Shown: piece after piece, positions 17,500 to 25,899 of the stretch | Layout of the letters: each line of letters begins with the position of its first letter | Numbering within the stretch: the stretch's first letter is position 1 | NCBI GenBank assembly: GCA_003169835.1 | Contig: PNAI01000036.1 | Span: 27,929-91,928 of the forward strand | Direction: 5' to 3' | Length of the DNA: 64,000 bases | Origin: Hyphomicrobiales bacterium | GTDB lineage: Bacteria; Pseudomonadota; Alphaproteobacteria; Rhizobiales; Xanthobacteraceae | The notes under the pieces: model-generated | Seen by the model: the letters and a program-made list of their open reading frames with translations, nothing else | Told to the model about the DNA's origin: nothing | Database searches by the model: none | Position numbers and translations under genes: made by a program

Positions 17500-17692
17500 C
17501 GCCGCTCCAAACGGATGCCGAAGCAGTAGCCGACGAGCAGCATCCGGATCATCAGCTCGGGATCAATCGAGGGGCGGCCGATTGCGCTATAGAACGGCAC
17601 AAGATGCCGACTCAATCCGTCGAGTTCAACGAACCGGTCGATCGCGCGCAGCATGTGATCGGCCGGGACATGGTCGTCTCGTCGGAGCTGAA
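17500..17692 (-). pseudogene. transposase N-terminal remnant (IS5/IS1182-like)
   Basis: Leftward translation gives LRRDDHVPADHMLRAIDRFV, then GRPSIDPELMIRMLLVGYCF and GIRLERR. This is the conserved N-terminal domain of IS5/IS1182-like transposases. Homology ends abruptly at about 17500, 20 bases from the stop of the flavoprotein gene, so the catalytic domain is missing. The fragment is non-functional. The remaining bases of 17483-17726 hold nothing else recognisable. Confidence 0.75.
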
Positions 17693-17726
17693 GAGGTGCT
17701 TATCTGCCATCTCAAGCTCAAGAGCT

Positions 17727-18107
17727 TCAAGATTTCGGGACCACATCCTTTGCTGCTCCCGCCCATCCAGTGTGGGTAAGGTCGAACACGATACCAGACG
17801 TGTCGCGATATTTTGCTTCGTAAAATGATTTGGGGGATGTCGGACGACCGGACAGGTAGGTCCCGCCAGCCGCGATGACTTTCTTCTCGGCAGAATCAAG
17901 GTCGTCCACCCACATGCCAAAGTGATATAGGCCGATGGGTTCTTCCTCGGTTTCCTTTTTCAGCAATGCGACGTTGATCACCCCATCGGACACGTGTATT
18001 CCGCGGCGAGCAGTACCAACGCGCTTCATGTCGAAAGCCTGCTCGAAGAATTTTGCTGCCTTCTCCGGGTCTGGGACGATGATTGCGATGTGGCGCAGCC
18101 GGGCCAT
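17727..18107 (-). CDS. VOC-family (glyoxalase/dioxygenase fold) protein
   Basis: This 126-residue protein has a single VOC domain. It begins MARLRHIAIIVPDPEKAAKF with the first metal-type His, has LYHFGMWVDDL in the middle and FDLTHTGW near the end. Length suits a one-domain methylmalonyl-CoA epimerase, glyoxalase or dioxygenase-like protein acting as a dimer. The start at 18107 follows a GGGAGT Shine-Dalgarno-like site; an upstream ATG at 18125 is less likely. It reads toward the transposase remnant and is divergent from the amidohydrolase gene. Function cannot be assigned further. Confidence 0.85.
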   Translation of the reverse strand: MARLRHIAIIVPDPEKAAKFFEQAFDMKRVGTARRGIHVSDGVINVALLKKETEEEPIGLYHFGMWVDDLDSAEKKVIAAGGTYLSGRPTSPKSFYEAKYRDTSGIVFDLTHTGWAGAAKDVVPKS

Positions 18108-18319
18108 GATGGGACTCCCTGACAATCGAGATCGTTAGCAACGATACAGAAGTTCATCGCCGTTGCAAGAAAGCGAGAGGGGCCACATCAAAATATGAAA
18201 CGCATAACAGCATTGTCATATCCCGCTTGCAGACCCCCACTCTAACCGCGCATTCTGGCGCTTGGAAGATATAATAGCTGCAACGTCCTGTCAAAATAAG
18301 TGCGGCATGGTGGGGGAAC

Positions 18320-19282
18320 ATGATCATCGATTTTCATACGCACGTTCTTTCGGACGCAGACAAAGCTATTTTCTCCAAGTCGAAATTTCACAGTCATGTT
18401 CTCGCCAAGTCGTCCTTCGGCCGCAGCCCGCCGCATACTATCGAGAATGTCTTGCACGCAGCGAAGGTGGGTGGCGTCGATATTTCGGTCATAAGCAATC
18501 CATTGCACGACATGCGCGACATGGATCGCGAACAACAACTTGAAACGATCAAGCGTCACAATCGATTCATCGCCACTCAGCAAGAAAAGTACGATTCGAT
18601 ATATGGGTTTGCGTCCGCGGTGCCTTATGGCGATGACCGCTTCCACCGCGAATTCGAGCGGGCCATCAAAGAAGATGGCCTCAAAGGCGCGTGGATCACA
18701 TCCAGTCTGCAAGGGCAGTACCCCGACGATGATGAAGCGCTGCCATTTTTTCAATTGGCGGTGGAACTTGACGTGCCTGTGGTGGTTCATCCGCCGTCAG
18801 TCGGTTTCGGCGAGGAGCGCATGCGAGACTACCGCCTGGCGTCCAGCATTGGGCGGCCGATGGATGGCGCGTTGGCGATTGCCCGATGCATCGTACGGGG
18901 TGTGTTCGAAAAATTCCCGACATTGAAGCTTGTCGGTACGCATCTTGGCGGCGGCATTTGCGAGATGATTGGGCGAATGGACTATGCCTACAAATTACAG
19001 GACGAAGCATTCTTCCTCGGCACTTACGAACCGATGTTGATCAAACATCCGCCGAGCCATTACCTCAAGATGATGTACCTGGAATCGACCAGCTATACGG
19101 TGCCGGGTGCACGCTGCGCATTGGAAACCGTCGGCGCCGACCATTTTATTTTTGGTACCGACGCCCCGCCGCTGACGTCATTGAAAGTCGAAGGCGTCCA
19201 GCTCATTAAGAAGCTCGGGCTATCGCCGGAGGATGAAAGAAAAGTCTATTACGAGAATGCAAAGAAGCTCTTGAAAATCTGA
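18320..19282 (+). CDS. amidohydrolase-2 family (ACMSD-like) hydrolase or decarboxylase
   Basis: This 320-residue TIM-barrel metalloenzyme has N-terminal metal ligands IIDFHTHV, a mid His in VVVHPPSVGF (about residue 155), LVGTHLGGG (about 210) and the catalytic Asp in FIFGTDAPP (about 287). The family contains aminocarboxymuconate-semialdehyde decarboxylase, gamma-resorcylate decarboxylase and lactonases such as LigI. It is 25 bases upstream of a TctC-type binding protein and probably co-transcribed with it, so its substrate may be a carboxylate taken up with that protein. Specific activity is not predictable. Confidence 0.85.
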   Translation: MIIDFHTHVLSDADKAIFSKSKFHSHVLAKSSFGRSPPHTIENVLHAAKVGGVDISVISNPLHDMRDMDREQQLETIKRHNRFIATQQEKYDSIYGFASAVPYGDDRFHREFERAIKEDGLKGAWITSSLQGQYPDDDEALPFFQLAVELDVPVVVHPPSVGFGEERMRDYRLASSIGRPMDGALAIARCIVRGVFEKFPTLKLVGTHLGGGICEMIGRMDYAYKLQDEAFFLGTYEPMLIKHPPSHYLKMMYLESTSYTVPGARCALETVGADHFIFGTDAPPLTSLKVEGVQLIKKLGLSPEDERKVYYENAKKLLKI

Positions 19283-19307
19283 AACCCGATATTGGGAGAA
19301 GATTTAG

Positions 19308-20285
19308 ATGATGCGTTTAATCATTTTGCTAATAGCGATTTTGGCCGGGCCCACGAATGCTGCGGCACAGTCCTCCGCCGACGCGGAATGGCCAAAGCGC
19401 GTTATTCGATTTATCGTCTCCGCGGCGCCCGGGAGCGCTGGCGACACAGTATGCCGCATCATCGCGCAAAAGCTCGGCGAACGTCTTGGGCAGCAGCTTA
19501 TCATCGACAATCGTGCCGCGGCAGCCGGCACGATTGCGGCTGAAGGTTTGGCCCGTTCAGCCCCCGACGGCTATACGATCGGCATGGTCACGACCAGCAC
19601 TCATGTGATCGCGGCCATCCTCAATTCAAAACTGACCTATGACCCGATAAAGGATTTTGCGCCGGTTTCGATGATTGGCCATTCGCCCTATGTGCTTGCG
19701 ATTTATCCTGGCCTGCCGGTCAAAAATGTTGCTGAGCTTGTGGCACTGGCCAAGGCTAAACCGCGTCAGCTGAACAACGCGGCATTCGGAACAACAAGTC
19801 TTGGGTATCTTGCGAGTGTGTTGTTCGCGAATGCTGCCGGTATTGAAATCAATCAGGTAGCCTACCGTTCATCCGCGCAAGCCGTCCTTGATGCCGTTGC
19901 AGGCCGCATTGAAATGCAGTTCAGCACGCTTTCACCCGCAATCCCACTAGTTCGCGAAGGAAAGTTGCGCGCGCTTGCAACTACGGGCGCCAAGCGTGTA
20001 TCGTCGCTTTCCGATATTCCGACCCTCGCCGAAGCTGGGATTGCCAATTTCGAAGTCTCCCTCTGGATTGGCATCGCCGCTCCGACCGGAACGCCGCAGA
20101 GCATCGTTTCGCGCCTCAATCAGGAGATGTCGGCGATTCTTGCTTCGCCGGAGATCATCGACGCACTGCTTCAGCAGGGGATGACTGCGGAGCCGGGTCC
20201 GCCGGAAGATCTCGGTAAACGTATCGGTGGCGATATTGTGAAATGGCGCGAAGCCGTCAGTAAGGTCGGAATAAAGGCGGAGTAG
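19308..20285 (+). CDS. Bug/TctC-family periplasmic carboxylate-binding protein (orphan)
   Basis: This 325-residue protein has a signal peptide (LIILLIAILAGPTNAAA) and the TctC/Bug signature near the mature start (RVIRFIVSAAPGSAGDTVCR). DGYTIGMVTTSTHVI and YDPIKDFAPVSMIG are equally typical. No TctA or TctB membrane genes accompany it here. It may share the membrane components encoded at 59.4-61.3 kb or elsewhere. Orphan Bug proteins are very common in some Alpha- and Betaproteobacteria. It follows the amidohydrolase gene closely. Confidence 0.92.
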   Translation: MMRLIILLIAILAGPTNAAAQSSADAEWPKRVIRFIVSAAPGSAGDTVCRIIAQKLGERLGQQLIIDNRAAAAGTIAAEGLARSAPDGYTIGMVTTSTHVIAAILNSKLTYDPIKDFAPVSMIGHSPYVLAIYPGLPVKNVAELVALAKAKPRQLNNAAFGTTSLGYLASVLFANAAGIEINQVAYRSSAQAVLDAVAGRIEMQFSTLSPAIPLVREGKLRALATTGAKRVSSLSDIPTLAEAGIANFEVSLWIGIAAPTGTPQSIVSRLNQEMSAILASPEIIDALLQQGMTAEPGPPEDLGKRIGGDIVKWREAVSKVGIKAE

Positions 20286-20548
20286 GACAGCATCGGCGTG
20301 GACTTCCAAATCTGGCATATCGCAGACGTTTCAATCAGCGCTAGCAGCGTCTGCTTATCGAGCGAGACCGAACATGGTGCGGATATGGCGCGGACATCGC
20401 TGCATGTCGCAGAATGACCCTAACCAAACGTACGACGGTCAAAATCGGATCAAGCATTGAGTGCGGCGTACACTACCCGTGACGCCGTCTCCAAGTTTAA
20501 TTAAAATCCAAATCTCCTCGTCCGTTTATTCGACAAGAAAGAGTAGCT
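20286..20548. other. intergenic stretch, no feature recognised
   Basis: No convincing reading frame, RNA gene or terminator was recognised between the TctC gene and the next small gene. The base composition is more AT-rich close to 20500, compatible with a promoter for the small gene, but no clear promoter elements could be named. Confidence 0.4.
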
Positions 20549-20842
20549 ATGTCGCAAACTTCAGAGCCGAACGATGAACGACCGTGCCTGCACTGTCTCA
20601 TTGGCGATCTCATCGATGACTTTTATGGAGAGTTCGGATCGTTGGCTGAAAAACCGGATACAATTGACACGAATGAATTATTGTCGGCGCTGGCCAAGAC
20701 GTTTGCAGAACTCACTTACGATTCCGACGCAGCTCAACGCCAACGCATGATGGAAGACTTTTTGCGTGACGTTTCAAAATTCGAAACTGAGTTTCGTGAA
20801 GCGCAATTAACCGATACACCGGCCTCTAACGCGCGGCACTAG
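20549..20842 (+). CDS. conserved small acidic protein with CLHC motif
   Basis: This 97-residue protein of unknown function has near its N terminus RPCLHCLIGDLIDDFYGEFG, a CxxC pair followed by an acidic amphipathic helix. The rest is predicted mostly helical and acidic. I recall similar hypothetical proteins in Bradyrhizobium, but no function is established. There is no signal peptide or membrane segment. It is followed after 11 bases by a small membrane protein gene and the two may form a unit. A GAAAGAG sequence precedes the ATG. Confidence 0.7.
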   Translation: MSQTSEPNDERPCLHCLIGDLIDDFYGEFGSLAEKPDTIDTNELLSALAKTFAELTYDSDAAQRQRMMEDFLRDVSKFETEFREAQLTDTPASNARH

Positions 20843-20853
20843 AGTCGAATTGT

Positions 20854-21180
20854 ATGGACGATAGTGACCCGCGCGAACAAATTTCGCGTCTTGAAGTTCA
20901 TATCGAGGAACTTATCTCTGCCTCAGAGAGGTGTCAGAAAATTATTGTGATTTCGAAATTCGTCGCCGCCTTCGGAGGATTAGTCTTCGTTGCCTTAATA
21001 CTCCAAGCGATCAGGTTCGATCCGATTGCGATGATCGGTGCGATTACAGCTCTTGTCGGCGGCACTGTCGTTTTTGGATCGAACACGAGCACATTGAAGC
21101 AGACGACGGCCGCCATGAAGGCGGCCGAAGCTCTCCGAACCGAGATGATAAGTAAGACCGACCTTCGGGTGGTAGGATGA
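20854..21180 (+). CDS. small membrane protein with N-terminal coiled coil, unknown function
   Basis: This 108-residue protein has an N-terminal charged helix (residues 5-30, probably coiled-coil). Two hydrophobic segments follow (about 33-50 and 56-75), joined by a short loop containing AIRFDP. The C terminus is helical and ends DLRVVG. Similar proteins are recalled as hypotheticals in Bradyrhizobiaceae. It follows the CLHC protein closely. No function can be assigned. Confidence 0.65.
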   Translation: MDDSDPREQISRLEVHIEELISASERCQKIIVISKFVAAFGGLVFVALILQAIRFDPIAMIGAITALVGGTVVFGSNTSTLKQTTAAMKAAEALRTEMISKTDLRVVG

Positions 21181-21657
21181 GATTTGCTTATATGGGCAAA
21201 ATCTCTAGGCCGGAATCACCTGCCGGATTTAGTGCCGCCGGCGCAGATCTCTGCGCAGATCGTGGCGAACTCGGCGAAGATTTGCTTCATCACGACGAAT
21301 ATCTGCCCTATCTTTGGCGACTTCAGCCGCCGCGATGGTGCATCTGCCGTTCCGCAATCCGCCCGGTTTCCTTTCGGTTGAGGAGAATGTGCGTCTGCTG
21401 AAAGGTCAGACCCTGCCGCGCACGCGCGCAAAGGACGGCCGCGTGATACGCGCGCGGGCTATTTCTTAATTTGCGCTCGCCGCTGCGGTGCCACACATAG
21501 CCAGCCGTACATCTCCATATGTGCAAATGCTGGTCGATAAGCTGGTTAATGCGCGCTCGACAGATGCTTTCGACTGGCGTCTGCTCCCGCCGAAGACTAA
21601 TTTCTGTCATTATATATAATGTGTATGGCTGTCATTAAGGGCGGCTGGGGCATCGTT
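21181..21657. other. 477-bp gap, no supported gene
   Basis: Several open frames exist on both strands here, but none shows a recognisable domain, good start signals or a convincing protein composition. The one structure worth noting is the AT-rich palindrome at 21608-21621 (separate entry). The segment could include decayed coding sequence. Confidence 0.4.
21608..21621. promoter_or_regulatory. perfect AT-rich palindrome containing a -10-like TATAAT
   Basis: CATTATATATAATG is a perfect 14-bp palindrome ending 36 bases before the WD40-cytochrome c start. It contains TATAAT on both strands, so it could be a -10 element, an operator, or both. No clear -35 was identified. Confidence 0.35.
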
Positions 21658-22947
21658 ATGAGTTGTTGGATCAAAGGCGTTTGCGTTGGGTTGTTGCTGC
21701 TGCCGCTCGGCTTTGCTGCCGCGAATGCGCAATTGCGCGGTCATGGTGGGCCGGTACGCGCACTCGCTGTCTCGCCCGATGGCAAGAACGCGATTTCCGG
21801 CAGCTTCGACTCGTCCGCGATTTATTGGTCGCTCACGCGCAATGTGGCCGAGCAAGTGTTGCGTTTCCACGAAAGCGCGGTGAACGCCGTCGCGTTCGGA
21901 CCGTTCGACCGCATCATCACCGCCGGCGAGGATGGCCGCATCGCGCTTTGGGCGCCGGGCGGAGAGAGACCGGTACGCGTTCTCGAAGGTCACACCGCAC
22001 CGATCGTGGCGCTCGCCGTTTCGCCGGACGGTAAGTTCGTCGCGTCCGCATCATGGGATCACACGATTCGGCTATGGCCGCTGGTGGGCGGAAAGCCGTA
22101 TGTGCTCGAAGGCCATCAGCAGAATGTCAACGGCGTTGCGTTCATCGATAACAAGACGTTCGTCAGTGTGAGCTACGATCTGACTTTGCGCATCTGGACG
22201 CTTTTCGGCGGCGCACCCACGATCGTGACGCTGCCGACGCCGCTCAATGCGGTGGCGGTCGCGCGCGATGGCGAAATTATTACCGGCGGCGCCGACGGCC
22301 GCGTGTTTTTTGTCTCGCGCGACGGTGAAATGCTCGGCGAACTCGCGGCCGGAGAAACTCCGATCATTGCCATCGCGCTCTCGCCCGACGGCAACCTCAT
22401 CGCCGCTGCCAGCATCCGCGGTTCGGTGGCCATCATTGCGCGTAAATCCCGCAAGCTCGAACGCACATTGGTGGGGCCGGGCCTGCCCGTGTGGTCGGCG
22501 GCGTTCATGCCGGACAACAAAACGCTCCTCACCGGCGGCGCTGATCGCCTGATCCGCCGTTGGAATGCGAAGACCGGCGAACACATCGGCTCTATCGTGG
22601 TCGGCGAAGGCAAAGATCCGCTCGCCGCTTACAAGGGTGATCACGGCGCGGAAGTGTTTCGCGCTTGCATCGCTTGCCACACGTTGAACGCCAACGAAGG
22701 CATTCGAGCTGGACCGACGCTTGCCGGGCTATTTGGGCGAAAGATAGCGACCCTGCCGGATTACTATTTTTCGCCTGCGTTGAAAAAACTCGACATCGTC
22801 TGGACGCCCGAAACCGTCTCGAAATTGTTCGAGGTCGGCCCGATGGCCTACACGCCCGGCACCAAAATGCCCGAGCAGAAGATCGGTTCAGCCGAGGACC
22901 GCGCCGCGCTGGTGAAGTTTTTGGAAAAGGCGACGAAGACGAAGTAA
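21658..22947 (+). CDS. secreted WD40 beta-propeller fused to a C-terminal cytochrome c domain
   Basis: This 429-residue protein starts with a Sec signal peptide (GLLLLPLGFAAANA). About seven WD40-type repeats follow, each around 38-42 residues, with motifs such as VRALAVSPDG, SASWDHTIRLW and TGGADRLIRRW. The last about 100 residues are a cytochrome c domain with CIACH as the haem site and KMPEQ as the likely distal Met. It is a periplasmic redox protein with a protein-interaction platform. It faces the polyferredoxin gene tail to tail with a 4-base gap and borders the formate dehydrogenase locus, so a role in electron transfer around that enzyme is possible. That role is inferred. The start at 21658 is chosen because it creates the signal peptide. 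Confidence 0.88.
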   Translation: MSCWIKGVCVGLLLLPLGFAAANAQLRGHGGPVRALAVSPDGKNAISGSFDSSAIYWSLTRNVAEQVLRFHESAVNAVAFGPFDRIITAGEDGRIALWAPGGERPVRVLEGHTAPIVALAVSPDGKFVASASWDHTIRLWPLVGGKPYVLEGHQQNVNGVAFIDNKTFVSVSYDLTLRIWTLFGGAPTIVTLPTPLNAVAVARDGEIITGGADGRVFFVSRDGEMLGELAAGETPIIAIALSPDGNLIAAASIRGSVAIIARKSRKLERTLVGPGLPVWSAAFMPDNKTLLTGGADRLIRRWNAKTGEHIGSIVVGEGKDPLAAYKGDHGAEVFRACIACHTLNANEGIRAGPTLAGLFGRKIATLPDYYFSPALKKLDIVWTPETVSKLFEVGPMAYTPGTKMPEQKIGSAEDRAALVKFLEKATKTK

Positions 22948-22951
22948 GGCC

Positions 22952-24997
22952 TCAGCCTTCGCCCTTGGGTTCGCGCGCTTCGTACTCCCGTTTGAGCCTT
23001 TCGCGCTCACGCAAATAGTCTTCGCTGGTGCGTGGCGCCGGGCGCGGCGTGGCGTAAGGATCAAAATCTTCTTCCGTCACGGCGGCCACGCGGCAATCCT
23101 CGCACATCTTGATCAAATCGAGGCGCTTGGCCGAGCCCTTGAACATCCAGTGCCTGCCTTCGAGCTTTGCGGTGACGCGTTCGATGGTGCTTTTCACGCC
23201 GAACGGTTTTCCGCAGCGCAGGCAGTGGAACGGCTCTTCTTCCTTGAGTACGCGCGCGGCTGAGGTGGCGGCGCGGAAATCGAGTTGCGGCGTGAGGCTG
23301 ATCACTTTCTCCGGACAAGTCGCTTTGCACAATCCGCATTGCACGCAGGCATCCTCGGCAAAACGCAGCATCGGCTTTTCGGGATCGCCGGTGAGTGCGC
23401 CGGTCGGACACGCAGAGACGCAGGCCAGACAAAGCGTACAGCCTTCCACATTGAGCACGACCGCGCCGAACGGAGCGCCTTGCGGCAGCGCCACTACATC
23501 GACCGGCGCGGGTGCCGCGCGATGCAATTCACGTAATGCCAAACGCAGTATCTCGCGCTTAGCGCCCACGGGTGCAAAGCTCGCGGGATTTTGGGTGGGC
23601 GCGCCCACGTTGACCGCACGCAGCAAAGCGCCGAGCGCGTCGGGATCGTCGGTCTCAATTGTTGCGACACGGCCGGCACCAAAGCCGAGCCCGGCGAGGA
23701 TGGGTTCCGCAAGTGCGATGGTCTTCGCGAGCCCAGAGACATCGTGGCGTGGTTTTGCGCGCAGGAGGAAGCGCATCGCGCTCGCGCCATAGGCGAAGGC
23801 GGCGGCGAGTGTTTCTAATCCAACTTGCGTCACCTCATTGACCGCAACCGGCAGTGCGTTCGCCGGCAAACCATCGCCGTGGCGCGAGAGAGCGTCGATC
23901 AGCGGAGCGCCATGCGCTTCGTCATGTAGCAGAAGGATCGGCGTGGCGCCGCCTGCCTCGCGGTAGATGCTAAGTAGAACGCGCAGCCTGCGCATGAGTG
24001 CGTCCGCCGACGGCAGCGCGTAAGACGCGGCGCCGGTCGGACAAACGGCAGCGCATTGACCGCAACCAGCGCAGACCTGCGCGTCGATCGCCACGTGATC
24101 GCCGGCGGGTGTAATCGCGCCGGTGGGGCACAGGTCAAGACAGCGGTGGCAGCCGATAATTTTTGAGCGCGAATGCGCGCAGAGATCTTCAGTGAAGGTC
24201 ACATAGCGCGGCTTGTCGAACGTGCCGACGAGATCGCGCGCCTTGAGCACCGCGCGCAACACCGCCGCCGGATCATTCGGGTCCGCGCGCAAATAGCCGT
24301 CGCGCAGATCAGCCGCTGTGAATAGCGGTGCGCCGCCGGAGAGATCGAGCACAATGTCGCAGCGCGAGACAGCACCATCACGCGCCGGTCCGAATTTGAG
24401 CGCGCCGCGCGAGGATGGCACGGGCGGCGCGTAATCATCGACCAAAAGCTCAAACGCGCCGAGATGGCCCTTGGCCGAGCGGATGGTGCCTTTCACCACG
24501 GGAAAATCGGTGACGCGCTGCGGCATGAGCGCACCAAGCCGCGCGATGAGCACGGTGATGTCGAGGTGGTCCTTGAGCAAGTTCGCGGCCTCGATCGCGC
24601 GCTCGTCGCGGCCATAGATCAATGTGACGCCTTCGCTCTCCAAGCTGACATATGGCAAGTCAGGCATTGGCTCGGCGGCAGCCGCGAGCAGTGCCGCCAT
24701 TTTCGGCCCTGTCTTGTTCGCATCGGATGACCAGCCGGCGGTTTCGCGCACGTTGGCGAATGTAATGTTGGATCCGAGCTCGCCCGCGATTTCCGAAAAC
24801 AACGGAGCTTCTTGCGTGCAGCCAACGGTGAGCGGCGCGCCACTCGCCGCCGCCGCGCGGAATCGTTCGAGTTCGGCGCGGCAAAGCTGATGCGCCTGTT
24901 TGACCTCCGCGCCGCGGCAGCCGCGCTTGAGCGCGTCCGCATCGAGCGGCATGGTGTCTTCGCAGGAACACACCAGGATCGTTCGCTTTTCCGCCAT
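22952..24997 (-). CDS. polyferredoxin-like 4Fe-4S protein of the formate dehydrogenase locus
   Basis: This 681-residue cytoplasmic protein carries four ferredoxin-type clusters. A first pair lies around residues 270-320 (CHRCLDLCPTGAI, then CAGCGQCAAVCPTGA). A second pair lies around residues 530-580 (CTLCLACVSACPTGAL, then CVQCGLCKATCPEKV). The C terminus has two CxxC pairs (CLRCGKPF and MCEDCR) that look like a zinc ribbon or another cluster. The N terminus begins with Cys-rich LVCSCEDTMP. I recall such proteins as constant companions of this formate dehydrogenase type. They may move electrons or assist maturation, but the role is not known. It is divergent from the accessory operon, with a 139-bp shared promoter region. 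Confidence 0.85.
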   Translation of the reverse strand: MAEKRTILVCSCEDTMPLDADALKRGCRGAEVKQAHQLCRAELERFRAAAASGAPLTVGCTQEAPLFSEIAGELGSNITFANVRETAGWSSDANKTGPKMAALLAAAAEPMPDLPYVSLESEGVTLIYGRDERAIEAANLLKDHLDITVLIARLGALMPQRVTDFPVVKGTIRSAKGHLGAFELLVDDYAPPVPSSRGALKFGPARDGAVSRCDIVLDLSGGAPLFTAADLRDGYLRADPNDPAAVLRAVLKARDLVGTFDKPRYVTFTEDLCAHSRSKIIGCHRCLDLCPTGAITPAGDHVAIDAQVCAGCGQCAAVCPTGAASYALPSADALMRRLRVLLSIYREAGGATPILLLHDEAHGAPLIDALSRHGDGLPANALPVAVNEVTQVGLETLAAAFAYGASAMRFLLRAKPRHDVSGLAKTIALAEPILAGLGFGAGRVATIETDDPDALGALLRAVNVGAPTQNPASFAPVGAKREILRLALRELHRAAPAPVDVVALPQGAPFGAVVLNVEGCTLCLACVSACPTGALTGDPEKPMLRFAEDACVQCGLCKATCPEKVISLTPQLDFRAATSAARVLKEEEPFHCLRCGKPFGVKSTIERVTAKLEGRHWMFKGSAKRLDLIKMCEDCRVAAVTEEDFDPYATPRPAPRTSEDYLRERERLKREYEAREPKGEG

Positions 24998-25136
24998 GAT
25001 TTCTCCGGCACGGCAATCTGCGCTCAGCTCGCCGTATCTTTAAGTCTCACCGTGTCGCGTATTAGGTTATAATTATTCGCAACAAAAAGTACGAGTCTTG
25101 GAATCCGATACTTGAACAGACGATTTTTGGAGCGAG

Positions 25137-25886
25137 ATGCCGTCCCAAACCCGCGTTAATGTGCGATATAAGCCTACGCTTGATCTGCCGCCGGGATTTC
25201 GCCTGGTCACGCTGCGCGAGGTGGGCGACGCTTTTGCCCATGCCAAGGCCAATGCCGTCGAGCTTGGCGCAGGCGCCCTGGTCTATGTCGGGCGCTTCGA
25301 TCTTGCCGAGTTTGCCGTCGTGCTCGAGCCGGACGAGCCGCTGCGTACCGCCCGACGCGCATTCTATGCTGGGCTTGTGGCGCTCGCCGATGCGCTGCTC
25401 GCCCATGCACCGCCGGAAAAAGAAATCAGATTCGCATGGCCCGATGCGATCCATGTCGACCTTGGGCTCGTGGGCGGAGGGCAGCTTGCGTGGCCGGAAG
25501 GCGACGAGGATGCGCCGCCGGCGTGGCTGGTGTTCGGCGGCATGATCCGCACAGTTTCAATGGGTGAAGGCGATCCTGGCCTGCGACCGCTTGAGACCGC
25601 GCTCGAAGCGGAAGGATTTGACGACGCAGGCTCCGCCCGGGTCGTGGAGAGCTTCGCGCGCCATCTCATGGTGCACATCGACGCCTGGCAGGAGCATGGC
25701 TTCGCGGAGGTGGCCAAAGAATATCTTGCGCGGCTCGCGCCGGTGAGCGGCCTGCGACGTGATCTTGACGAAAACGGCGATCTGCTGCTCAGGCGCGTGG
25801 GCAAGGCCGAAGTCGAACGGCGCAAGCTCGTGCCGGCACTCGTGACGCCATCGTGGCTCGATCCGAACACCGGAGGGCCGCGGTGA
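25137..25886 (+). CDS. biotin/lipoate ligase-fold protein (DUF4444 type)
   Basis: This 249-residue protein resembles the biotin/lipoate protein ligase-like family found in formate dehydrogenase loci. Recognisable stretches are LDLPPGFRLVTLREVGDAFA at the start and IRFAWPDAIHVDLGLVGGG in the middle. The canonical biotin-binding GRGRxGR loop is not seen, so it is probably not a normal ligase. It is the first gene of the rightward accessory operon and is 13 bases from the next gene. Assembly or modification of the dehydrogenase is an inference from context. Confidence 0.7.
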   Translation: MPSQTRVNVRYKPTLDLPPGFRLVTLREVGDAFAHAKANAVELGAGALVYVGRFDLAEFAVVLEPDEPLRTARRAFYAGLVALADALLAHAPPEKEIRFAWPDAIHVDLGLVGGGQLAWPEGDEDAPPAWLVFGGMIRTVSMGEGDPGLRPLETALEAEGFDDAGSARVVESFARHLMVHIDAWQEHGFAEVAKEYLARLAPVSGLRRDLDENGDLLLRRVGKAEVERRKLVPALVTPSWLDPNTGGPR

Positions 25887-25899
25887 AACGGGCTAAAAC

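Noticed and set aside
18131..18145. ATCGTT-AGC-AACGAT inverted repeat upstream of the VOC gene
   Set aside because: Only a 6-bp repeat with no neighbouring regulator or second copy; the chance level is too high.
21323..21610. 95-codon leftward ORF upstream of the WD40-cytochrome c gene
   Set aside because: There is no homology that I recognise, no start signals, and a composition unlike neighbouring proteins.
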